A DNA stretch of 64,000 nucleotides from an uncultured bacterium (GCA_902774245.1 CACYHQ010000004.1:1-64000); one strand, 5' to 3'. Numbered from the stretch's first letter, positions 8,742 to 15,704 are shown. Notes: generated by a model from the sequence alone, not told the origin. Translations and numbers: made by a program.

Positions 8742-9341
8742 TCATTGCGCAAAGCCGTCAGTCTCTGCCCGGTTGACTTCGGCCTCGAAGTTCCGCATCG
8801 CTTCAATCGTTTTTTCGATGAGCTCGTCCAAATACCGGCCCTGCAGTTCGGCCCCGGCAAGGATGACCTCGCGGGAACATCCTGCCGCGAATTTCCGGTC
8901 CTTGAACTTCTTTTTCACAGACTTCACCTCGATGTCCTGAACACTTTTCGAGGGGCGAATCAACGCCGCCGCCCAGATCAGTCCGGTCGGCTCGTCTGTC
9001 GAATACAGGACCTTTTCCATGAAGTGTTCCGGCTTCACGTCGACCGTGATGTCCCAGCCGTGCGAACAGACCGCGTGGACCAATTCAAACTGAGCATCGA
9101 TCTCCGTAAACAGTTCCGGCGCTTTCCGGCAGTGTTCCTCCGGGAACCGTTCGAAGTCGACATCATGAAGAAGCCCGACGATGCCCCAGAAATCCGCTTC
9201 TCCGGCGAATCCGTTGTGCTCCGCAAAATACCGCATGACGCCTTCCATGGTCAGCGCATGGCGCAGATGAAACGCCTCACGGTTGTACCTGGTTAGCAAG
9301 CCCCATACGGTATCGCGGCGGATCGGATGCGCCTCACTCAT
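8742..9341 (-). CDS. HD-domain protein (predicted phosphohydrolase)
   Basis: The 199-residue protein has the order typical of small HD-superfamily proteins: FHLRHALTMEGVMRYFAEH near residue 24, then GLLHDVDFERFPEEHC near 55 with the HD pair, and HAVCSHG near 85. HD proteins use a metal to hydrolyse phosphoesters, often nucleotides; the substrate here is unknown. The ATG at 9341 follows GGAGGA by 7 bases and overlaps the last 8 bases of the upstream Cys-rich gene, which indicates translational coupling. The C-terminal half is helical and Lys-rich. Confidence 0.8.
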   Translation of the reverse strand: MSEAHPIRRDTVWGLLTRYNREAFHLRHALTMEGVMRYFAEHNGFAGEADFWGIVGLLHDVDFERFPEEHCRKAPELFTEIDAQFELVHAVCSHGWDITVDVKPEHFMEKVLYSTDEPTGLIWAAALIRPSKSVQDIEVKSVKKKFKDRKFAAGCSREVILAGAELQGRYLDELIEKTIEAMRNFEAEVNRAETDGFAQ

Positions 9342-9651
9342 GGACAGGTCCTCCGCAGCAGTCGGCGACTTCCTGGCAGCAGTCCTGCGCCTGCGGCTCA
9401 GCACAGCAGTCCTTTGCCGTGACGGCCTCGCAGCCTTCCGCTTTCTGAGCACAGCACACCTTCGGTTCCGCACAGCAGTCTTTTACGGCGACAGCTTCGC
9501 AGCAGGACGCTTTTTCAATACTGCATGCTTTTGGTTCCGTACAGCACATTTTTGCCTCGTCAGAGGTTGCTTTGACTGACGCGGCGATCCCAATCGCGCC
9601 CGCACAGAAGGCGAGCACGACCGCAAACATGATAATCTGTTTCTTTTTCAT
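9334..9651 (-). CDS. Exported cysteine-rich repeat protein
   Basis: The 105-residue protein starts with MKKKQ and an apolar segment (about residues 5-27) that serves as a signal peptide or membrane anchor. The rest is a three-fold repeat of about 20-25 residues built on CCAEPK, a further Cys or Cys pair, CEAV and KD. There are 16 Cys in about 70 residues, mostly as vicinal pairs, and almost no aromatic residues. This composition suggests metal binding or redox buffering outside the cytoplasm, but no known family is recognised. It lies between a cysK remnant and an HD protein in an operon divergent from an Fe-S-type Rrf2 regulator, which fits a metal or sulfur stress role. Ribosome binding site GGAGA. 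Confidence 0.75.
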   Translation of the reverse strand: MKKKQIIMFAVVLAFCAGAIGIAASVKATSDEAKMCCTEPKACSIEKASCCEAVAVKDCCAEPKVCCAQKAEGCEAVTAKDCCAEPQAQDCCQEVADCCGGPVHE

Positions 9652-9666
9652 GTTCGTCTCCGCATG

Positions 9667-9759
9667 TTATTCGCTGAAAAGCCAGGTGGAAAGATAACGT
9701 TCGCCAGTGTCGGGCAGCAGGATGCCGATCAGGTCGAGAATGGTGTTGACGACATTCAT
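9667..9759 (-). pseudogene. cysK: Cysteine synthase reduced to its N- and C-terminal ends (30 codons)
   Basis: The ORF has a perfect start signal (AGGAGGAGATC before the ATG) and stop. Its first 12 residues, MNVVNTILDLIG, match the N-terminus of cysteine synthases, which continue with NTPLV. The last 18 run LLPDTGERYLSTWLFSE, matching the C-terminus of the same enzyme (usually LPDTGERYLST-LF). About 280 central residues, including the PLP lysine, are missing and the two ends are fused in frame. The simplest reading is a precise in-frame internal deletion. It is the first gene of the operon divergent from the Rrf2 regulator, the usual position of cysK. Whether the 30-residue peptide has a role is unknown. 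Confidence 0.7.
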
Positions 9760-9818
9760 GATCTCCTCCTGTATTGGGTTGTTTCGAAAATACTACCACT
9801 AAAGTCCTGTATAATGAT

Positions 9819-9847
9819 AACATATCACGTCTTTTCTTGAAAGTCAA
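9819..9847 (-). promoter_or_regulatory. Promoter of the cysK-remnant/Cys-rich/HD operon
   Basis: On the minus strand TTGACT (9847-9842) and TATGTT (9824-9819) are 17 bases apart. It faces the Rrf2 gene promoter about 60 bases away, so the regulator could control both. Confidence 0.6.
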
Positions 9848-9903
9848 TCCGGAAACGAGAAAATATTTCTCTACTTTTTTGGTAATATATAGGCAATTCC
9901 AGC

Positions 9904-9932
9904 TTGATTTTTACATTCCGGAGGAGTATATT
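9904..9932 (+). promoter_or_regulatory. Promoter of the Rrf2 regulator gene
   Basis: TTGATT (9904-9909) and TATATT (9927-9932) are separated by 17 bases, 37 bases before the ATG. Confidence 0.65.
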
Positions 9933-9968
9933 ATTTTTGCATAACGAAAAACTGAAGAAAGGAATCAC

Positions 9969-10415
9969 ATGAAAATCTCGACCAAGGGACGCTACGGGCT
10001 GCGAATCCTGATCGATCTGGCGACGCATGACCCGGAAAAACCGCGTCTGCTGAAAGACATCGCACAGTCCCAGCTGGTCTCCGAAAAATACCTCAGCCGA
10101 CTCGTGCTTGACCTGCGGCGGGCGAAACTGATCCGTTCCGTGCGCGGCTCCAAGGGAGGCTTCTATCTGGCGCGTTCCCCGGAAACGATCACGCTGCTGG
10201 AGATCCTGGAGACCATGGAGGGGCCAATCTCCGTGGTGGGCTGCGCGACTTCACCGGGGAAATGCAACCGCCGGACCCCCTGCCCCATGCGAAACGTCTG
10301 GCAGCGTCTGAACGACGACATCCGGGAGGTCACGGGAAAGATCACGCTCGAAGACATCCTGGACTCCTACCGCACGCAGAACGCGGAAGAAGGTTTCTGG
10401 GACTACTGTATCTGA
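9969..10415 (+). CDS. Rrf2-family transcriptional regulator, Fe-S type
   Basis: The 148-residue protein matches Rrf2 regulators (IscR, CymR, NsrR) from end to end. It starts MKISTKGRYGLRILIDLA, has a winged helix with the recognition region SEKYLSRLVLDLRRAKLI (about residues 38-55) and the wing RGSKGGFYLA. Three Cys at 92, 99 and 105 in the loop GCATSPGKCNRRTPC are spaced like the cluster ligands of IscR, so a [2Fe-2S] cluster is likely. It is divergent from the cysK-remnant operon. Known relatives sense Fe-S status, NO or cysteine supply; the target here is probably the shared intergenic region. Confidence 0.9.
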   Translation: MKISTKGRYGLRILIDLATHDPEKPRLLKDIAQSQLVSEKYLSRLVLDLRRAKLIRSVRGSKGGFYLARSPETITLLEILETMEGPISVVGCATSPGKCNRRTPCPMRNVWQRLNDDIREVTGKITLEDILDSYRTQNAEEGFWDYCI

Positions 10416-10444
10416 GGAGCATCCCCCCTGCTCCGAGTACAGGT

Positions 10445-10729
10445 TTACTTCATTTTCAGCAGGGCTTCTTTGCCGGACATTCCGGGCACGACACAGAGCT
10501 TCGCGGCAGCGGACGAAACGCTTTTCACCCGGGCGTTCAGCATGTCGTCGAAATTCTTCACGCCGCTGACGATGGCGACCGCATCGCCGACTCTTTCCGC
10601 GGTATCAAGTGAGATATAGCCGCATCCCAGGAAACCGTTCTTCGCCTTGATGACGAGGATGAACGTATTCCCGGACGGGATCGCATACCCGTCGAACTGG
10701 TTTCCGTCAAGAATAATTTTTTCGGCCAT
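10445..10729 (-). CDS. DUF1805 family protein
   Basis: The 94-residue protein resembles DUF1805, a small family of unknown function found in anaerobes and archaea. It has the pattern IKAKNGFLGCGYISLDTAER near residue 27 followed by GDAVAIVSGV. The start at 10729 is preferred because AAGGAAAGG lies just upstream; an in-frame ATG 30 bases earlier lacks a binding site. It is convergent with the Rrf2 gene. A 6-bp GGAGCA/TGCTCC hairpin between the two lacks a T-run. Confidence 0.75.
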   Translation of the reverse strand: MAEKIILDGNQFDGYAIPSGNTFILVIKAKNGFLGCGYISLDTAERVGDAVAIVSGVKNFDDMLNARVKSVSSAAAKLCVVPGMSGKEALLKMK

Positions 10730-10839
10730 AGCCTTTCCTTTCCAGTTTACACTCGGCAATGATGTCCAGTAAATATACTTGAACTTCCGGGTAAATACAA
10801 GCCGGATCCGGCAAAAACAACCATATTAGTCGCGCAATC

Positions 10840-10893
10840 AAAAAAAACGGACGGGAACCGCCGCATGGTCCAGATACGGCAGCGCCCGTCCGA
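10840..10893 (-). terminator. Terminator of the DUF3793-flavodoxin operon
   Basis: On the minus strand GGACGGG and CCCGTCC form the outer stem, with an inner imperfect stem between them, followed by G and a run of eight T. It starts 24 bases after the flavodoxin stop. Confidence 0.75.
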
Positions 10894-10916
10894 AGGAATT
10901 CAGCGAGATCAGCTGA

Positions 10917-11411
10917 TCAGCCGAGGTGATGTTTCAGAGTCTCGACCCACGCGCCGATGCGCGACGATGTCTTTTCCGACTCGTTGTTGTCGTCGAGCGC
11001 GAGACCGCAGAAGAGCTTGTTCTCCTCTGCGACGGACGAGCTGTGACCGTAGCCTTCCGCCGAGGTCTGGCCGATCAGCAGGGCGCCGCGGGCCTTCGAC
11101 TTCTGCGCGAGGATGCCCATCGCGTCACAGTAGGTGTCGGCGAATCCGTTCTGGTCGCCGAGCCCGAAGACCGCTACGAGTTTCCCCTTGAGGTCGGCCT
11201 GTTCGAGAAGGCCGATCTTCGCGGCCCAGTCGTCCTGAAGCTCGCCGAGTCCCCACGTGGAACTCCCGAGGATCAGCAGGTCGGCTTTGAAATCCTCCGC
11301 CGACGCGTTTGCGATGTTGACCGCCGTAACGCCGAATGCCGCCGCGATTTCGGCGGCCGCGCTTTCCGTTGCGCCGGTGGTACTTCCGAAGATGACTTTT
11401 ACGTTTGCCAT
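10917..11411 (-). CDS. Flavodoxin
   Basis: The 164-residue protein is a flavodoxin, an FMN one-electron carrier that can replace ferredoxin. The FMN phosphate loop is GSTTGATES (residues 9-17). The 60s loop is SSTWGLGELQDDW with the flavin-stacking Trp, and the 90s loop is GLGDQNGFADTYCDA. It follows the DUF3793 gene directly: the stop of that gene abuts this ATG and the AGGAG lies inside the upstream gene. The pair is therefore coupled and shares the structured leader upstream. Confidence 0.93.
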   Translation of the reverse strand: MANVKVIFGSTTGATESAAAEIAAAFGVTAVNIANASAEDFKADLLILGSSTWGLGELQDDWAAKIGLLEQADLKGKLVAVFGLGDQNGFADTYCDAMGILAQKSKARGALLIGQTSAEGYGHSSSVAEENKLFCGLALDDNNESEKTSSRIGAWVETLKHHLG

Positions 11412-12038
11412 TTACATGACTCCTGTTGTTGTGTTGAGAGTGGATATGTGTTCCAGAAAAGTCCGCGTGTCGCCGCAGACGTTCAAGACGTGTTCCGCCG
11501 CCACTTCGATCCTCCGGTACAGCGTCATCCGCGCGACGGATTCCCCGGCGTCGCCGTAGACCGCCCAGCGGCCGTGTTCCACCGGCGTCCGTGGCAGATT
11601 CGCCATGAATCCCGCCACATCCTTCGCCGGATACCCCAGAAAAACGCCCACCTCGTGCGGCAAGTCGTGTTTATGCCGGAATCGCCGCTGAAGTTCTTTC
11701 AGCAGATCATTCACATCCGCATCGACCGGGTATCCGCATTGTACTAGGATCGCGCGGTTCGCCGGTTCGCGGAGCGTGCGTTTCATAGCTTCGGAATGAT
11801 AGAACAGTACCAGCGAGCTGTCGCGTTCCACGAGAAGTTCCATGTAGTCCAGCTCCAGGATGTTCAGGATGTCGCGCCTGTGCAGACACACTGGGCTACC
11901 GGACAGAGCTTCCTCCGTGAAACAACGCCTCACGCGGAGCAGTTCGCCAGGCTTCACGCCTCGCCGGACGGCGGCGGTCTTCAGCAGAAGAAAACGCAGG
12001 AGGTTTTTTCGATGTGAAAAACAGTCTGACGGCGGCAT
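11412..12038 (-). CDS. DUF3793 family protein
   Basis: The 208-residue protein matches DUF3793, a family of unknown function in anaerobes. The clearest part is the C-terminal half, with LPHEVGVFLGYPAKDVAGFM and WAVYGDAGESV. The start at 12038 gives a family-like N-terminus, but its ribosome binding site is weak; an ATG at 12074 is possible. It is cotranscribed with the flavodoxin that follows without a gap, suggesting an electron-transfer or metal-related role. Upstream lies a 186-nt structured leader. Confidence 0.75.
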   Translation of the reverse strand: MPPSDCFSHRKNLLRFLLLKTAAVRRGVKPGELLRVRRCFTEEALSGSPVCLHRRDILNILELDYMELLVERDSSLVLFYHSEAMKRTLREPANRAILVQCGYPVDADVNDLLKELQRRFRHKHDLPHEVGVFLGYPAKDVAGFMANLPRTPVEHGRWAVYGDAGESVARMTLYRRIEVAAEHVLNVCGDTRTFLEHISTLNTTTGVM

Positions 12039-12112
12039 AACTTCGTTCAACCTAACTTTCAAAAAACGAAACATCGCTCCAAGTGGATTGATGTAAGATT
12101 CGGAGAAAAGAC

Positions 12113-12298
12113 AAGTCCCGGAACCATCCTGCAAACCCGGTTGGGGAACCGGATCCGCATCTGCATACCCTAACCAGCGCGCCCGTTCACTCCGAGCTGA
12201 AACCCAAACTCGGACGGGACGCCGGACCCTTTTTCACATTCTCCCATTTTGGAAACGGCGAACCTGCACCGATACGCCGCGGAATGGTTCCGGGACTT
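12113..12298 (-). promoter_or_regulatory. Structured leader RNA, possibly a cobalamin-type riboswitch
   Basis: On the minus strand AAGTCCCGGAACCAT (12298-12284) pairs perfectly over 15 bp with ATGGTTCCGGGACTT (12127-12113), closing a 186-nt domain. Inside are a CGGCG/CGCCG stem, nested CCCGT/ACGGG and CCGAG/CTCGG stems, and a 12-bp helix (GCGGATCCGGTT/AACCGGGTTTGC, four G-U) with a CCCC loop. The segment CAAAATGGGA, then TGTGAAA, then GCGTCCCGTCC loosely resembles the cobalamin riboswitch core. The size also fits. It ends 75 bases before the DUF3793 start. The element is certain as a structure; the ligand is a guess. Confidence 0.5.
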
Positions 12299-12387
12299 TT
12301 ATGTCCTGTAAATACTATATCACGATTTTTGAAGATTTCAAGTTAGTTTTGCCTAAGTTTTGTTTTTTTCTTGTTTTTTTTGGGTTT

Positions 12388-12540
12388 TCACCTCAAAAAA
12401 ACAATCTCAAAACTCAGGGAGCTGTTCGATGGAGAATATGCTTTCTTGATCCGCAGGGCGTTCAGGACGGAGATGATCGTAACGGCCACATCCCCGAAAA
12501 CGGCTTCCCATATCTCGGGACCGAAAGGAGTGGAGCGAGG
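12388..12540 (-). pseudogene. C-terminal fragment of a heavy-metal P-type ATPase
   Basis: The minus strand reads PFGPEIWEAVFGDVAVTII then SVLNALRI, and runs on to a stop at 12388. This is the typical last transmembrane helix of P1B-type metal-export ATPases (CadA/ZntA/CopA class: W-AV-ADVGVT--AVLNA-R). About 45 codons remain with no start and no upstream domains, so the gene has been lost apart from its tail. The tail after LRIKKAYS is AT-rich and probably random read-through. Confidence 0.6.
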
Positions 12541-12576
12541 GCCGGAAAGAAACTGCTGTTTTTGTTGTGTTTTTGT

Positions 12577-12605
12577 TTGAAAAAAGACAATCTTCGAGGT
12601 ATATT
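12577..12605 (+). promoter_or_regulatory. Promoter of the nadA operon
   Basis: TTGAAA (12577-12582) and TATATT (12600-12605) are 17 bases apart, 59 bases before the nadA start. Confidence 0.65.
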
Positions 12606-12664
12606 ATTACCTTGGCAAGCAACCGGAAACGCTGCGTCTCAAACGATTACAGGAACAACAGAAC

Positions 12665-13570
12665 ATGACTATAGAAGAAGAGATTACAAAACTAAAACAG
12701 CAGCTGAACGCGGTCATTCTGGCGCACAACTACACGCGGCCGGAGATCCAGGATATCGCGGATTTCGTCGGCGACTCGCTGGAACTCTCGCGGAAGGCGG
12801 CGGAATGCCATGCCCCGGTGATCGTCTTCTGCGGCGTGCGCTTCATGGCGGAGACGGCGAAGATCCTCTCGCCGGAATCGACCGTACTGCATCCGAATCC
12901 GTCTTCCGGCTGTCCGATGGCGGACATGGCGGAGCCGGGCGAGGTCGCGGAATACCGCAAAGCGCATCCCGATACGCTGGTCGTCGCCTACGTGAACACG
13001 ACCGCCGCGACGAAGACCGCGGTCGACCTCTGCTGCACCAGCGGCAACGCGGAGAAACTGATCGCCTCGATCCCGCCCGAACGGAAGATATTGTTCCTGC
13101 CGGACGCCAACCTCGGGTCCAACCTCAACATCAAGCTGAACCGGCACATGGAATTGTGGCCGGGCTACTGCCCCACGCACAACCGGATCATGCCGGAATA
13201 CATCTTCGCGGCGAAGGAGAAGCATCCGGACGCGCTCGTGCTCGTTCATCCCGAATGCCTCCCCGCCGTGGTCAATCTCGCCGACCAGGAGCTCTCCACG
13301 GGCGGCATGCTGAAATTCGTACGCGAATCCGCGCACCGCGAGTTCATCATCGGCACGGAGTGCGGCATCCTGCACCGGATGCGGAAGGAAAACCCGGACA
13401 AGGTGTTTTATCCGCTGGAGCCCCCCGTGATCTGCCCGAACATGAAGAAGATCATGCTCGAGAACGTGCTGTTCTGTCTGCGTGACATGGCGCCGGAGAT
13501 CGAACTGCCGGAGGACGTCCGCCATGCCGCGAAAGCCCCGATCGACCGGATGCTGGAGGCCCTGCCGTGA
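12665..13570 (+). CDS. nadA: Quinolinate synthase
   Basis: NadA condenses iminoaspartate with dihydroxyacetone phosphate to quinolinate in NAD synthesis, using a [4Fe-4S] cluster. The 301-residue length is normal. The three cluster Cys are present: C83 in SSGCPMADM, C169 in GYCPTHN and C257 in VICPNMKK. HNYTRPEIQDIADFVGDSL near residue 21 is the first substrate-binding motif, and HPEC and GTECGILHRM are also conserved. No nadB or nadC is in the window. Its stop overlaps the GTG start of the truncated mnmA, so it leads an operon with mnmA and hydE. Confidence 0.95.
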   Translation: MTIEEEITKLKQQLNAVILAHNYTRPEIQDIADFVGDSLELSRKAAECHAPVIVFCGVRFMAETAKILSPESTVLHPNPSSGCPMADMAEPGEVAEYRKAHPDTLVVAYVNTTAATKTAVDLCCTSGNAEKLIASIPPERKILFLPDANLGSNLNIKLNRHMELWPGYCPTHNRIMPEYIFAAKEKHPDALVLVHPECLPAVVNLADQELSTGGMLKFVRESAHREFIIGTECGILHRMRKENPDKVFYPLEPPVICPNMKKIMLENVLFCLRDMAPEIELPEDVRHAAKAPIDRMLEALP

Positions 13571-14214
13571 TCGTCGCGGTCGGACTCTCGGGCGGCGTGG
13601 ATTCCTCGGTCGCGGCCGCCCTGCTCCGCGAACAGGGCCACACGGTGATCGGCGTCACGATGAAACTCTGGCGCGAGGGGCGATACCGCGGCGGCGAACG
13701 CGACGCGTGTTTCGGTCCGGGCGAAGCGGAGGACATCGCCGCCTCGGAAGAGCTGTGCCTCAAGCTCGGGATCAACTATCATGTGTTCGACTGCGTGGAA
13801 CTGCTGAACGCGCCGCGTCCCGGCAACATCGTAGACACCGCCGGGAACATCCTCGGCACGCACGAGGGTTTTTGGAATTATACGGTCGGACAGAGAAAAG
13901 GTCTCGGAATCGCGGCGAAACACCCCCTGTATGTGCTTGAGGTGAACGCCTGCCGGAACGAGGTCGTGGTCGGCGGCCAGGCGGACACGGTTCAGCACGA
14001 ACTGAAGCTCGCCGACTGTTCATGGATCACGTCGGAACCAGACGGCGATGTTCAGGTGAAAGTGAGGTCGGCGTCTAACCCGGTTCCGGCTGTTTATCAT
14101 TGCGGATCGCTGGTCTTCCCGGACGGCGTATTCGCGGCGGCGAAAGGGCAGTCCGCGGTCCTGTACCGGGGCGACGAACTCCTGGGCGGCGGGATCATCA
14201 TGGAGGCGAAGTGA
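13567..14214 (+). pseudogene. mnmA: tRNA-specific 2-thiouridylase MnmA with a large internal in-frame deletion
   Basis: MnmA thiolates U34 of Lys/Glu/Gln tRNAs and is normally about 350-370 residues; this ORF encodes 215. The N-terminus is intact with the PP-loop SGGVDS at residues 8-13 and ACFGPGEAEDIA near 48. After HVFDCVELL near residue 80 the sequence jumps to PGNIVDTAGNILG, which normally lies after residue 220, and then runs normally through NYTVGQRKGLGI to the end. Missing are the NPC--CN catalytic Cys region, the ATP/tRNA-binding centre and the second catalytic region. The frame is kept. It should be inactive as a thiolase unless the remaining piece does something else. GTG start overlapping nadA by 4 bases. 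Confidence 0.75.
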
Positions 14215-14216
14215 GC

Positions 14217-15293
14217 ATGGACACGCTGATCGAAAAAGCCATGCGGACGCCGTACAGCCTTTCGCACGAAGAGATCGTTTCGCTGCTCTCCCTCGAGGAT
14301 ACGGATGAGCTCTTTTCCGCCGCCTATCAGCTCAAATGCCGCTATGTCGGCAAGACCGTCTCCATGCGCGGGATCATCGAAATGGGGAACGTCTGCGCGA
14401 AGGACTGTTATTACTGCGGCATCCGCCGAGGTAATTCCAACGTGAAACGGTATCAGCTGAGCGAGGACGACGTGGTCCGCATGGCACGCTGGGGTTTCGA
14501 GCAGAACTACGGTTCGCTGGTGCTCCAGTCCGGCGAGCTCGAATCCGAACAGAACACGGAGCACATCGAACGCATCCTGAAACGCATCCGCGAATTCGGC
14601 GGCGATGCCTTCGGGATCACGCTCAGTCTGGGCGAGCAGACCGAGGAAGTCTACCGCCGCTGGAAAGAGGCCGGAGCGCACCGTTATCTTCTGCGGATCG
14701 AGAGTTCCGTGCCGGAGTTGTACGCGAAACTGCATCCGGCGGATCACTCGTTCGAACGCCGCGCAGAGTGTCTGCGCGTGCTGAAACGCCTCGGCTACCA
14801 GACCGGAAGCGGCGTGATGACCGGCCTGCCGGGACAGTCCTTGGACGACCTCGCGCACGACATTGAGTTTTATCACGCCATGGACCTGGACATGATCGGC
14901 ATGGGGCCTTATCTGCCGCACGCGGACACCCCGTTGGGACGTGGCATCGAACTCACGGAGGAGTATGCGGCGGCGCAACTCAAACTCGGGCTGAAAATGA
15001 TCGCCGTCACGCGCCTGTATCTGCACGACGTGAACATCGCGGCAACGACCGCACTTCAGGCGCTGGACGACCGGGGCCGCGAACAGGGCATCCTCGCCGG
15101 GGCGAATGTACTCATGCCGAACGTCACGGACACGGAATACCGCCGCAGTTACCAGCTCTACGAGAACAAGCCGTGTCTGGACGAGAATTCGGCGAAATGC
15201 CGGAACTGCCTGAACTGGCGTGTGCTCGCGATCGGCGAAACGATCGACTGGGGGCAACGCGGGGATCCTCCTCATTTTGCCGCGAAATCGTGA
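14217..15293 (+). CDS. hydE: [FeFe]-hydrogenase maturation radical SAM protein HydE
   Basis: The 358-residue protein is a radical SAM enzyme of the HydE type, which with HydG and HydF builds the H-cluster of [FeFe]-hydrogenase. The cluster motif is CX3CX2C at C60, C64 and C67 (NVCAKDCYYCGIR). The following GNSNVKRYQLS, GSLVLQSGELES, RYLLRIESS and MTGLPGQSLDDLA blocks are HydE-like. The ATG at 14217 is chosen because the frame upstream is only the shadow of mnmA, and GGAGG lies 10 bases before it. It implies a hydrogen-producing fermenter. HydG and HydF are not in the window. PylB or BioB are less likely alternatives. Confidence 0.88.
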   Translation: MDTLIEKAMRTPYSLSHEEIVSLLSLEDTDELFSAAYQLKCRYVGKTVSMRGIIEMGNVCAKDCYYCGIRRGNSNVKRYQLSEDDVVRMARWGFEQNYGSLVLQSGELESEQNTEHIERILKRIREFGGDAFGITLSLGEQTEEVYRRWKEAGAHRYLLRIESSVPELYAKLHPADHSFERRAECLRVLKRLGYQTGSGVMTGLPGQSLDDLAHDIEFYHAMDLDMIGMGPYLPHADTPLGRGIELTEEYAAAQLKLGLKMIAVTRLYLHDVNIAATTALQALDDRGREQGILAGANVLMPNVTDTEYRRSYQLYENKPCLDENSAKCRNCLNWRVLAIGETIDWGQRGDPPHFAAKS

Positions 15294-15403
15294 TCTGCCG
15301 TTATTCCGTCGGATCCAGTTTGTCTCCTGACATGGAATCATCCAGTTTTGAGGTAGAAAAAAACTTTTTTCATAAAAATCTACTATTTCTGTTGTGATTT
15401 GGC

Positions 15404-15432
15404 TTGACAAAGCGCATTTTCAGGTGTATATT
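15404..15432 (+). promoter_or_regulatory. Promoter of the secretin/ABC transporter operon
   Basis: TTGACA (15404-15409) and TATATT (15427-15432) are 17 bases apart, close to the sigma-70 consensus. The bases around the -10, CAGGTGTATATTA, are repeated in the promoter at 54151-54179. Confidence 0.7.
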
Positions 15433-15443
15433 AATTCTATCGC

Positions 15444-15471
15444 GAACGGGATTTCAGTTCCGTTCTTTTTT
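15444..15471 (+). terminator. Terminator-like hairpin directly after the promoter
   Basis: GAACGG (15444-15449) pairs with CCGTTC (15460-15465) and is followed at once by six T. It starts about 5 bases after the expected transcription start, so it would end transcripts at about 30 nt unless bypassed. Confidence 0.5.
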
Positions 15472-15704
15472 GTTTGAAACATACATTACCTAAGAAGTAG
15501 TGTATAAACAAAATCAACCCGGTTCAAGGAGAAGCCATCAAAGAAGCAAGAACCACCCCCGTCTTTCCCGAAAGAACCCGTCCCTCCGTGTTCCATGAGT
15601 CCATGGTCTTCCGAATGCGATGTTGTACGTGTTTTGCCGCGGAATAAAGCACCATCCCCCCCCCAACACAACCAAAAATCAACACCACAGACAGGAAATC
15701 AACC

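Larger units (their letters stand above)
15294..15704. other. Long leader region before the secretin operon
   Basis: No gene is supported. It contains a strong promoter (15404-15432), a hairpin with a T-run immediately after it, and then about 230 bases of leader running to the first secretin gene. The leader has an AAGGAGAAGCC sequence at about 15528 that is followed by ATC, not a start codon, and a C-rich, A-rich unstructured tail. Confidence 0.5.

Noticed and set aside
9560..9847. 95-residue minus-strand ORF overlapping the cysK remnant
   Set aside because: Low-complexity His/Arg content; the 30-codon frame inside has the ribosome binding site and the CysK similarity.
10413..10431. Hairpin GGAGCA/TGCTCC between the Rrf2 and DUF1805 genes as a terminator
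   Set aside because: No T-run follows on either strand.
15528..15621. Small ORF in the leader of the secretin operon after AAGGAGAAGCC
   Set aside because: The codon at the expected start is ATC and the peptide has no recognisable feature.
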